Shown here: in pieces, positions 42,001 to 49,553 of the stretch
Layout of the letters: every line of letters starts with the position of its first letter
Position numbering within the stretch: position 1 is the stretch's first letter
Made by a program: the position numbers and the translations under genes
Assembly (NCBI RefSeq): GCF_016907795.1
Contig: NZ_JAFBCR010000001.1
Span: 1,550,001 to 1,614,000 of the forward strand
DNA from: Kocuria palustris
GTDB taxonomy: Bacteria; Actinomycetota; Actinomycetes; Actinomycetales; Micrococcaceae
Reading direction: 5' to 3'
DNA: 64,000 nt
The notes under the pieces: generated by a model
The model's database searches: none
What the model was told of the DNA's origin: nothing
The model's input: the letters and a program-made list of their open reading frames with translations, nothing else

Positions 42001-43002
42001 TCAGCGGTGCGTGGGCTCCGCGTGATCGTCCGGACGACGACGGCCCCAGATCGAGGCCAGGATCCCGCCGGAGATGTTGTGCCACACCGAGAAGATGGCC
42101 CCGGGCAGGGCCGCCTCGGGCGTGAAGTACTGCGCGGCCAGGCCTGAGGCCAGCCCCGAGTTCTGCATGCCGACCTCGACGGAGACCGCGCGTCGGGAAG
42201 CCACCGGGAAGCGCACGAGCGCTGCAACTGCATACCCCAGGCCGTAGCCCAGCAGGTTGTGGAGGATGACGCCCACGATCAGACCCAGGCCGGCAGCGGC
42301 CAGCACCTCGCCGGAGCCGGAGACCACGGCGATCACCACGTAGGTGATGCCCAGCACCGAGACCCACGGCAGGATCGACTCGACCCTCCGCACGAATCCG
42401 GGCAGCAGAGAGTGGATGATCAGCCCCAGGATGATCGGGACCAGGACAATCTGCACGAGCGACAGGGCCAGGCTCCCGGTGGGCACCTCCAGGAACTGAC
42501 CGGCCAGCGCCAGGGTGATCAGCGGCGTCAGCAGCGGCGAGAGCAGCGTGGACAGCGACGTCATGGTCACCGAAAGCGCCACGTCACCCTTGGCCAGGTA
42601 GGTCACGACGTTCGACGACGTGCCGCCCGGCACCGAGCCCACCAGGATCATGCCCGCAGCCAGCTGCGGCGGCAGATCGAGGGCGGTCGCGATGCCCAGA
42701 GCAAGCAGCGGCATGATCGTGAACTGCAGGATGACTCCGGCGATCACGGGCAGCGGCCGCTTCAGCACGAGCGCGAAGTCCGGCAGGGACAGCGTCAGCC
42801 CCATGCCGAACATGATGATCATCAGCGCCGGCGTCACCCCCGCGCCCCAGCCGGCGAAGGCCTGCGGGAACAGCAGGGCGACGGCGGCTCCGGCCAGGAT
42901 CAGCAGCGGGAACACCGTCACGGCGCGTCGACTGCTGCGCTGCTCCTTGCTCGATCCGCCGGTCGATCCTCCGCCGGGTGCGGTCTGCGAGTGCTGGGCC
43001 AT
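42001..43002 (-). CDS. Bile acid:sodium symporter (BASS)-family transporter
   Basis: 333 residues, about ten segments. ALMIIMFGMGLTLSLPDF, the GSVPGGTSSNVVTYLAKGDVALS crossover signature and SVEVGMQNSGLASGLAAQYF are diagnostic. BASS proteins import organic anions such as pantoate or keto-acids with sodium. Substrate unknown. AGGGGAGGG precedes the ATG. Confidence 0.92.
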   Translation of the reverse strand: MAQHSQTAPGGGSTGGSSKEQRSSRRAVTVFPLLILAGAAVALLFPQAFAGWGAGVTPALMIIMFGMGLTLSLPDFALVLKRPLPVIAGVILQFTIMPLLALGIATALDLPPQLAAGMILVGSVPGGTSSNVVTYLAKGDVALSVTMTSLSTLLSPLLTPLITLALAGQFLEVPTGSLALSLVQIVLVPIILGLIIHSLLPGFVRRVESILPWVSVLGITYVVIAVVSGSGEVLAAAGLGLIVGVILHNLLGYGLGYAVAALVRFPVASRRAVSVEVGMQNSGLASGLAAQYFTPEAALPGAIFSVWHNISGGILASIWGRRRPDDHAEPTHR

Positions 43003-43066
43003 GCTCGCCCTCCCCTTCCGTGTGCGATCCGTCGAGCCTATCGGCGGAGCACGGAGGAGCGTGGGC

Positions 43067-43433
43067 TCAGCCCAGGTGCGCGATCGCCGAGATCTCCACC
43101 AGGAACTGCGGGCGGGCCAGGGCGGCCACCCCGATCACGGTATGCGTGGACAGGACGTCGCCGGTGAAATGCCGGGCGCGGGCCGCGCTGATCGACGGGG
43201 CCTGGGTGACGTCGGTGAGGTAGGTGGTCGTGGAGACGATGTCGTCCATGGACCCGCCGGCTTCCTCCACCGCCGCGCGCATGTTCGTGAAGACCTGCTC
43301 CACCTGGACGTCGCTGTCGCCCTCGCCCACGATCGTGCCGAGGCGAAGGACACCAGTCCGGAGATGTGCAGATCGTCGCCGGCGCGCACGCCGTAGGAGC
43401 ACACGGTGCGAGCGGCGGGCTCGGCCGGCAGGG
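43067..43433 (-). pseudogene. ridA: RidA-family protein, start lost and frameshifted
   Basis: The N-terminal part RTVCSYGVRAGDDLHISGLVSFA is in one frame. The remainder (GTIVGEGDSDVQVEQVFTNM to QFLVEISAIAHLG) is in another, with the shift near 43345. No start codon remains because the 5' end is joined to the monooxygenase gene. The catalytic Arg seen in active RidA enamine/imine deaminases is not in place: the sequence near the end reads LARPQFLVEI. Confidence 0.75.
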
Positions 43434-44510
43434 CGGGCCGTCGGGCAGGTGGAGCATCTCGCCCACCGCGACCGAGGCGTCCACGACGCGACGGGTCCGG
43501 AAGCGCCGTCGTCGTTCGTATTCGAGGCGAGCGGCATCCCAGTCGTCGGAGCCGGCCAGCAGGTCCGAGAGCAAGATCGCGTCCTCGATGGACTGGTTCG
43601 CGCCCTGCCCGTGGTGCGGGACGGTCGCGTGGGCGGCGTCGCCGAGCAGAGTGATCCGGCCGTCGGACCAGTGCGTGAGCGGCGGTCGGAAGAACAGCGC
43701 CCACCGCTCGGTCACGGGCACCGCGGTGACCATCTCGACGACGGGTGCGGCCCAGTCCTCGAAGCCCTCGAGCTGATGGCCCTCCTCCACCGGCACGACC
43801 CAGCCCTTCTCGGACCACGGGAGCCGCTCGCGGCGGACCAGGAAGAAGTTCTGGTCCCCGCTGCCGATCGGATAGTGCAGCAGGTGCCCGCCGGGGCCCA
43901 TCCAGAACTGGATCGCCTCCGGATCTGGCAGCGACGGCATCAGCTCGGGCGCCACGATCCCGCGGGAGGCGGAGCAGCCGGACCAGCGGGCGTCGTCGTA
44001 GCCCAGCAGCGTGCGCCGGGTCAGCGAGCGAGCGCCGTCCGCGCCGATGACCAGGTCGGCCTCGGCTGCGTCCCCGTCGGCGAAGCGCAGGACGGCGGCG
44101 GAGCCCGAGCCGTCGATCTGCACCACGCGCTTGGCCAGGTGCAGCGAGTCGGGGTCCAGTGCGCTGAACAGGATCGACTGCAGATCGGCGCGGTGGATGC
44201 CCAGGAACGAGGCGCCGAAGCGGCGCCGGTACTCGTCGTGCGACGACAGCCGTGCGATCCGCTCGCCGGTGCGGCCCTCCCGGAAGATCAGTCCGTCCAC
44301 CTCCGCGGAGACGGCCCCCAGGGGCTCGGCCAAGCCGAAGCGCTGGTCGTAGAAGCGGGTGGCGTTGGCCGACAGCGACACCGCCGCCCCGACCTCCCGC
44401 AGCACCGGGGTCTGCTCGTAGAGCTGGACGTCCAGGCCGCGGCGCTGCAGCTCGATGCCCAGGGTCAGGCCGCCGATCCCTGCTCCGATGATGGCGATCC
44501 GCTTGCTCAT
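43434..44510 (-). pseudogene. FAD-dependent aromatic-ring monooxygenase, C-terminus deleted into ridA
   Basis: AIIGAGIGGLTLGIELQRRGLDV binds FAD at the N-terminus. The DG motif is DLVIGADGARSLTR, and GDAAHATVPHHGQGANQSIEDA is the second FAD contact. After GEMLHLPDGP the sequence passes straight into ridA codons, so the last 30-40 residues are missing. The FAD core is complete and some activity is conceivable. Salicylate- or 3-hydroxybenzoate-hydroxylase-like. GGAGGAGG lies 7 nt before the ATG at 44510. Confidence 0.78.
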
Positions 44511-44559
44511 GAGGCCTCCTCCGCAGGCCTGCGGCGAGCCTACGGCCTCGTGCTGCGCA

Positions 44560-44982
44560 TCACATCCCCCGGGCCGCCAGCGCCCCGTGGCACGCCGCGA
44601 GCACTTCCGTCGCCGGCTCCCCCGCCCGGCAGGTGGACATGGGGACCTGGCCGAAGGCGCCGCGCGGCAGAGGATCCCGGCACAGCTGCGCGGTGCGCGG
44701 CCCATCCCAGTCGATGTGCACGAACCACGCACCGTCCTCCTGGACGATCTCGGCCACCGTCCCCACGGCGCACAGCTCCTGCCGCCGGGAGAGGTAGGCC
44801 CAGACCAGATCCCCGGGCCGCATGATCCGGAAGCCCGTGCGCAGGCACCAGCGGCGGATCGGCTGCGAGCGCCCGATCGCGTCCCAGACGGCCGTGGCAT
44901 CTGCGCGGGTGCGCCAGTCGCCGGGCAGGTGCTCGGCGTGGGCGGCGGGGTCGATGGGCAGCAGCCAGTGCGCAGATCTCAT
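44560..44982 (-). CDS. PUA/EVE-like domain protein
   Basis: 140 residues. HWLLPIDPAAHAEHLPGDWR, RIMRPGDLVWAYLSRRQELCAVGTVAEIV and GAWFVHIDWD follow the EVE/PUA-like pattern (a small beta-barrel that reads modified bases). It overlaps the Lrp gene by ATGA (44979-44982) and is therefore made with the regulator. The fold assignment is by eye. Confidence 0.6.
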   Translation of the reverse strand: MRSAHWLLPIDPAAHAEHLPGDWRTRADATAVWDAIGRSQPIRRWCLRTGFRIMRPGDLVWAYLSRRQELCAVGTVAEIVQEDGAWFVHIDWDGPRTAQLCRDPLPRGAFGQVPMSTCRAGEPATEVLAACHGALAARGM

Positions 44983-45446
44983 CGCGGCGAGTGGTCGAAG
45001 ATCAGGCTCGTGTTGGTGGACGCGACCTCCTCGCGCATGCTGATCCGGTCCGAGACCAGAGCGCGCAGGGCCTCGGTGTCGCGCACCGCCGCGTGGACCA
45101 GGAAGTCGCGGTCCCCGGCGAGGAAGTAAACCTGCCGCGACTCGGGCAGATCCGTCAGGTAGGCCTGGAATCGCGTCAGGGAACGACGGGCGTGCGGGTG
45201 GACGCGGATGCTGATGAGCACCTCGATCGACAGCCCGAGCGCAGCAGGATCCACCTCGGCGCGGAAGCCGGTTATCACCCCGGACTCGACCAGCGCACCC
45301 ACCCGCTTGTGACAGGTCGACTCCGCCGCCCCCACTCGACGAGCCAGCTCGCTGATCGCCATTCGCCCGTTGCCGCGCAGCTCGCGCAGCAGGGCCTGAT
45401 CCAGCTCATCCAGGGCACGAGGCGAGGCGGATTCTGCGGTGACCAT
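44979..45446 (-). CDS. Lrp/AsnC-family regulator
   Basis: 155 residues. The helix-turn-helix is AISELARRVGAAESTCHKRVGALVESGVITGF; the RAM ligand domain follows (IEVLISIRVHPHARRSLTRFQAYL...VYFLAGDRDFLVHAAV). It is divergent from an amino acid oxidase-dehydratase pair with a 27-bp palindrome between them, its likely operator. It probably activates those genes on binding an amino acid. Confidence 0.9.
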   Translation of the reverse strand: MVTAESASPRALDELDQALLRELRGNGRMAISELARRVGAAESTCHKRVGALVESGVITGFRAEVDPAALGLSIEVLISIRVHPHARRSLTRFQAYLTDLPESRQVYFLAGDRDFLVHAAVRDTEALRALVSDRISMREEVASTNTSLIFDHSPR

Positions 45447-45501
45447 GGGCTCTCCTGAGGGTCGGTCAGCGGATTCCGTCGATTATCGCTGAATGCGCAC
45501 G

Positions 45502-45528
45502 GATTCCTCCATGGACCATGGAGGAATC
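45502..45528. promoter_or_regulatory. 27-bp perfect palindrome, probable Lrp-family operator
   Basis: GATTCCTCCATGG, A, CCATGGAGGAATC: 13-bp arms around one base, in the 166-bp gap between the lrp-type gene and the oxidoreductase gene. A partial GGATTCCG copy lies 30 bp away at about 45472-45479. Confidence 0.75.
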
Positions 45529-45612
45529 GGCAGAGTCCTTCTAGTGTTCCGGATCACATCATCAGCAGCGCCCGCGGCCATCCGCACCGCACGGTCCCCC
45601 AGGAGGAGAGGC

Positions 45613-46836
45613 ATGAGCCACGCCATCGTCATCGGAGCAGGAATGGTCGGTCTGGCCACCGCCTGGCACCTCCAGGAGCGCGGTCTCGAGGTCACCGTGA
45701 TCGACAAGGAGGGCGTGGCCGCGGGGTCGTCGTGGGGCAATGCCGGCTGGCTCTCCCCGGGCAAGACCATCCCGCTGTCGCACCCGAGCCTGTGGGGCTA
45801 CGGGCCCAAGGCGCTGCTGGACCCCGACGCCGCCCTGCACGTCCCCGCCCGCGTGGACCCCACGCTGTGGAGCTTCTTCGCCCGGTTCATGGCGCACGCG
45901 ACCACCAAGTCGTGGGATCGCACCATGGCCGCGCTGACGCCGATCGACAAGCTCGCGCTGGAGGGCTTCGACGAGCTGACCGACGGCGGCATCGAGTCCT
46001 GGACGCGCAAGAGCCCGTTCGTCGTCGGGTTCGAGAACGAGAAGCAGTCCCAGGGGTTCCTGGGCGAGGTGGCCGGAGCGGTCCGCCACGGCCAGGACGT
46101 GCCGTTCGAGCCGCTCGAGAACCCCCGCGAGCTCGCGCCGATGCTCTCCGAGAACGTGAAGGTGGCCTACCGGCTGGAGGGCCAGCGCTACTTCGAGCCC
46201 GGCCCGTTCATGGAGGCGCTGGGGCAGGCCTTCGTCCAGCGCGGCGGCACCCTGCGCACGGGTGTCGAAGTCACCGACGTGAACTCCACGCGGACCCCGT
46301 CGGTGACTCTGTCCACGGGCGAGCACCTCACCGCGGACACCGTCGTGATCGCCACCGGCGCCTGGCTGCCCCGGCTGGCGGCGCCGCTGGGCGTGAAGGT
46401 GAAGGTCCAAGCCGGGCGCGGGTACTCGTTCTCAGTGGCCACCGACCAGCCCGCCGAGCACCCCGTGTACCTGCCGCACGCGCGCATGGCCTGCACCCCC
46501 TACCAGGGGCGGTTCCGCATCGCCGGCACCATGGAGTTCAAGCACGCCGATGAGCCCTTCGACCCGGGGCGCATCACCGCGATCGTCAACGAGGCGCGGA
46601 AGCTCATGACCGGCGTGGACCTCGACGCGCGCCAGGACGAGTGGGTCGGCTCGCGCCCCGTCACCCCGGACGGCCTCCCGCTGATCGGCGCCACGCAGGT
46701 CCCCAATGTCTACGTGGCCGGCGGGCACGGCATGTGGGGCATGGTCCTGGGACCCATCACCGGGCGCCTTCTGGCCGATCAGATCACCACCGGAGCGATC
46801 CACCCGGCGATCAAGGCCTTCGATCCACTGCGCTGA
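45613..46836 (+). CDS. FAD-dependent amino acid dehydrogenase (DadA-like)
   Basis: 407 residues. AIVIGAGMVGLATAWHLQERGLEVTVIDKEGVAAGSSWGNAGWLSPG is the standard DadA opening. GRFRIAGTMEFKH and WVGSRPVTPDGLPLIGATQVPNVYVAGGHGMWGMVLGP are the substrate-site and closing FAD motifs. It oxidises a D-amino acid or hydroxyproline-like substrate to a keto or imino acid. AGGAGGAGAG precedes the ATG at 45613. Co-transcribed with the dehydratase. Confidence 0.9.
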   Translation: MSHAIVIGAGMVGLATAWHLQERGLEVTVIDKEGVAAGSSWGNAGWLSPGKTIPLSHPSLWGYGPKALLDPDAALHVPARVDPTLWSFFARFMAHATTKSWDRTMAALTPIDKLALEGFDELTDGGIESWTRKSPFVVGFENEKQSQGFLGEVAGAVRHGQDVPFEPLENPRELAPMLSENVKVAYRLEGQRYFEPGPFMEALGQAFVQRGGTLRTGVEVTDVNSTRTPSVTLSTGEHLTADTVVIATGAWLPRLAAPLGVKVKVQAGRGYSFSVATDQPAEHPVYLPHARMACTPYQGRFRIAGTMEFKHADEPFDPGRITAIVNEARKLMTGVDLDARQDEWVGSRPVTPDGLPLIGATQVPNVYVAGGHGMWGMVLGPITGRLLADQITTGAIHPAIKAFDPLR

Positions 46837-46852
46837 GACGGATACTGGGGCC

Positions 46853-47803
46853 ATGAGCCCCACCTCCGACGACGTCCTGGCCGCCGCCCGCATCCTCGAG
46901 GGCGTCGCGCACCGCACCCCGGTGCTGAGTTCGAGCACGCTCGACGAGCAGCTCGGGTGCTCCGCGCACCTCAAGGCCGAGAACCTGCAGCGAGCGGGGG
47001 CCTTCAAGTTCCGCGGGGCGTTCACCGCGCTGTCGCGGCTGCCGCACGACGACGCCGTCGTCGCCTTCTCCTCGGGCAACCACGCCCAGGCGGTGGCCCT
47101 GGCCGCTGCGCTGCAGGGGCGTGCGGCCACGATCGTGATGCCGTCCGATGCCCCGGCGATGAAGTCGGCGGCCACGCGCGGCTACGGCGCCGAGGTGGTG
47201 GCCTACGACCGCCGCGCCGAGGATCGCGCGGCGCTGGCGGCCCGTCTGGCCGAGGAGCGCGGGGCGCATGTGATCCCGCCGTTCGACCACCCGGACATCA
47301 TCGCCGGGCAGGGCACGGCCGCCCTCGAGCTGCTCCAGGAGACCGGGCCGCTCGATCTGCTCTTCGTGCCGCTGGGCGGCGGGGGCCTGCTCTCAGGGTC
47401 ACTGCTGGCCGCCGGCCTGCTGGCTCCGGACTGCCGCGTGATCGGCGTGGAGCCCGCCGCTGGGGACGACGTCCAGCGCTCCCTGGCTCTGGGGCGCCCC
47501 GTCACGATCGACGTCCCCGAGACGCTGGCCGACGGGGCCCAGACCACCCGGGTGGGCGACACGACGTTCGCGATCATCCGCGAGCGCGTGGAGTCGGTCA
47601 TCACCGTCCCCGACGACGCCCTGGTGGCCGAGATGCGCTTCCTGGCCGAGCGCATGAAGACGGTCGTGGAGCCCACCGGCTGCCTGGGGCTGGCAGGACT
47701 GCGCGCCTGGGCTCAGGAGCACGACGTCCACGGGCTGCGGGCGGGGGCGATCCTCAGCGGCGGGAACGTGGACCTGCAGAGGTTCGCGACGCTGGTGGGG
47801 TGA
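46853..47803 (+). CDS. PLP-dependent threonine/serine dehydratase
   Basis: 316 residues. The PLP Lys is in GAFKFRGA; AFSSGNHAQAVALAA and the phosphate loop VPLGGGGLLSG follow. This is a fold-type II biodegradative threonine dehydratase or serine racemase without an ACT domain, deaminating Thr/Ser to keto acids. It lies 16 bp after the DadA-like gene under the same Lrp-type control. Confidence 0.9.
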   Translation: MSPTSDDVLAAARILEGVAHRTPVLSSSTLDEQLGCSAHLKAENLQRAGAFKFRGAFTALSRLPHDDAVVAFSSGNHAQAVALAAALQGRAATIVMPSDAPAMKSAATRGYGAEVVAYDRRAEDRAALAARLAEERGAHVIPPFDHPDIIAGQGTAALELLQETGPLDLLFVPLGGGGLLSGSLLAAGLLAPDCRVIGVEPAAGDDVQRSLALGRPVTIDVPETLADGAQTTRVGDTTFAIIRERVESVITVPDDALVAEMRFLAERMKTVVEPTGCLGLAGLRAWAQEHDVHGLRAGAILSGGNVDLQRFATLVG

Positions 47804-47817
47804 GCCCGGTGGGCTCG

Positions 47818-47865
47818 GACTGTCACATCTGCTGCAACAGCAACGTTGCAGCAGATGTGACAGTC
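47818..47865. terminator. Perfect 21-bp stem bidirectional terminator
   Basis: GACTGTCACATCTGCTGCAA plus C, loop AGCAAC, and the exact complement; between convergent dehydratase and exonuclease genes. Confidence 0.9.
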
Positions 47866-47908
47866 GATGCCGAGTCACCTTTCAGGATGCCCTGACCTCT
47901 CCAGAGCG

Positions 47909-49465
47909 TCAGGTGCTCTGAGGACGGCGACGGCCCCGAAGCCAGATGAGATAGACCCCTAGGAAGGCCATCCCTAGGGCCGTCAGCGCCATCAGAAGTG
48001 TCACCATCACGGCTGCGATTGTGACCCCGACGGACTCCGATGGCGTGAACACGCCCACGAGAGCCACGGTGAGGAGAAAGAGGGCCGCGAGCGCGCCGAG
48101 GACCAGAAGCACCCACCCCAGGATTTTCCGCCACATCGCAGGACGCGGCCCCGGTCCGCCCAGCGAGGCTCCCTCGCCTCTGATCGAGGACCCGCGGGTC
48201 CCTCGACGACCTGGCGTCTGAACGTGCGCATCCGGTGCGACAGGGGCCCATCGCGGAGTGCTCGGAGCTGCTTGCTCAGCAGATGCCTGCGATGGCGCCT
48301 GCCAGATGGGGGCCTGTGAACTCTCGGAGGCCGCTGCAGCAGCACCATCCGACCTGTGGTCTACACCGAACACAGGCGCTTCGGGAGGAAGCGTCGCCGG
48401 GGCTGGATGCTCCTGTACTGGAGGTTCCGAGGGGGCAGAGGCCGCCATTGGCACAGTCGGCTTCACGACCGGCGGGGTCTCCGCAGGCGCTTCGCGACAA
48501 GCAGGTGAGGGAGCCTCGATGAAGTCGGCCTCAGTCGGCTTCCATTCCATGAGGTCGAAGAAGTCCCACCGACCCACGAAGATGATCGCGTTGCCACGGT
48601 CTCGATACTCCGAGGCCTTCCGCTCTTTGCTACTGCCGAGTTCGGGGCGGTACGCATCCGGAAGCCGCCGATGGGAGGCCGCCACAAGCATGGTGGTCTT
48701 GAGCGTCACATTCTTCTGGGGAGTCCCTCCGGCCGCTGCAATGCGCTCGAAGGCTCTCCACCGGTCCATGGAACCCAGGTCCCCGGTGAGCACGACTGAC
48801 TGCCCGAAGAGCGGGTGCCGTTCGTCTGCCTCTGGATCCGGCTTCGGGAGATCGGCGACCTTCGCCTTGGAGACACGGTCCGAGCTCCACTTCGAAGATC
48901 CCGTCCGCGTCTGCTGCAACGGCCACAGACCATTGATGGTCTCAGCACCGATCTGCTTGCCGATGCTGATGGCGATCTGCGCGCACGCTGCCGCATCTGC
49001 GGCCGCATCGTGGTGCTTGAATCCCTTGACCCGCAGATGTTTCGCCACGGTCGGGAGCTTGTAGTCCGGAAGCCTCAGGTGCTGGCGTGCAAGCTTCAGC
49101 GTGTCCTCCCACCGCGCCGACGGCGGTGTGATCCCCACCCGTCGACAGGACTCGGCATAGACAGACTGATCGAAGCTCGAGTTGTGCGCGATCAGCGGTG
49201 AGCCGCCGCGGAAGGACTCGATGCGCGCCAGGCTCTCCTCCCAGCTGATGCCACGACGCCGAACATCCTGTGGGCGAATCCCATGGATGCGGATGTTGCC
49301 TAAATCGAAAGCGTCAGCACCTGTCGGCGGAACGACCAGCCACGAGTCCTTGGCGATGATCTGCCCGCCGAGAACCCTCACGACCCCGACCGCGCAGACG
49401 GAGGCCCTTTCGCGATTCGCCGTCTCGAAGTCAATGGCAGTGAAGTCAAGCGCGCTGGGTGCCAT
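47909..49465 (-). CDS. Membrane-anchored DEDDh exonuclease with BRCT domain
   Basis: 518 residues. The exonuclease (about 8-170) has AIDFETAN (D12, E14), LIAHNSSFDQS and HHDAAADA (Exo III His and Asp), so it is complete. A BRCT domain follows (about 218-305: LFGQSVVLTGDLGSMDRWRAFERIAAAGG). Then comes a Pro/Ala-rich linker of about 110 residues and two C-terminal membrane segments (about 438-460 and 475-500). DnaQ-BRCT proteins are known; the linker and membrane anchor are unusual. It lies 88 bp downstream of the Abi gene and probably in the same transcript. Codon use is less GC-extreme than that of the neighbours. Confidence 0.85.
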   Translation of the reverse strand: MAPSALDFTAIDFETANRERASVCAVGVVRVLGGQIIAKDSWLVVPPTGADAFDLGNIRIHGIRPQDVRRRGISWEESLARIESFRGGSPLIAHNSSFDQSVYAESCRRVGITPPSARWEDTLKLARQHLRLPDYKLPTVAKHLRVKGFKHHDAAADAAACAQIAISIGKQIGAETINGLWPLQQTRTGSSKWSSDRVSKAKVADLPKPDPEADERHPLFGQSVVLTGDLGSMDRWRAFERIAAAGGTPQKNVTLKTTMLVAASHRRLPDAYRPELGSSKERKASEYRDRGNAIIFVGRWDFFDLMEWKPTEADFIEAPSPACREAPAETPPVVKPTVPMAASAPSEPPVQEHPAPATLPPEAPVFGVDHRSDGAAAAASESSQAPIWQAPSQASAEQAAPSTPRWAPVAPDAHVQTPGRRGTRGSSIRGEGASLGGPGPRPAMWRKILGWVLLVLGALAALFLLTVALVGVFTPSESVGVTIAAVMVTLLMALTALGMAFLGVYLIWLRGRRRPQST

Positions 49466-49553
49466 CCGTCGGCCCTTCCGGAGTCTGATGATTACGGATC
49501 CACTCTAAGCGCCTGTGATGCGGACGCATGCGCTGACTGGATCGACTCAAGTG

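Noticed and set aside
43434-44510. A natural monooxygenase-RidA fusion enzyme
   Set aside because: The two parts are in different frames at the joint and ridA has a second frameshift, so no fusion protein can be made.
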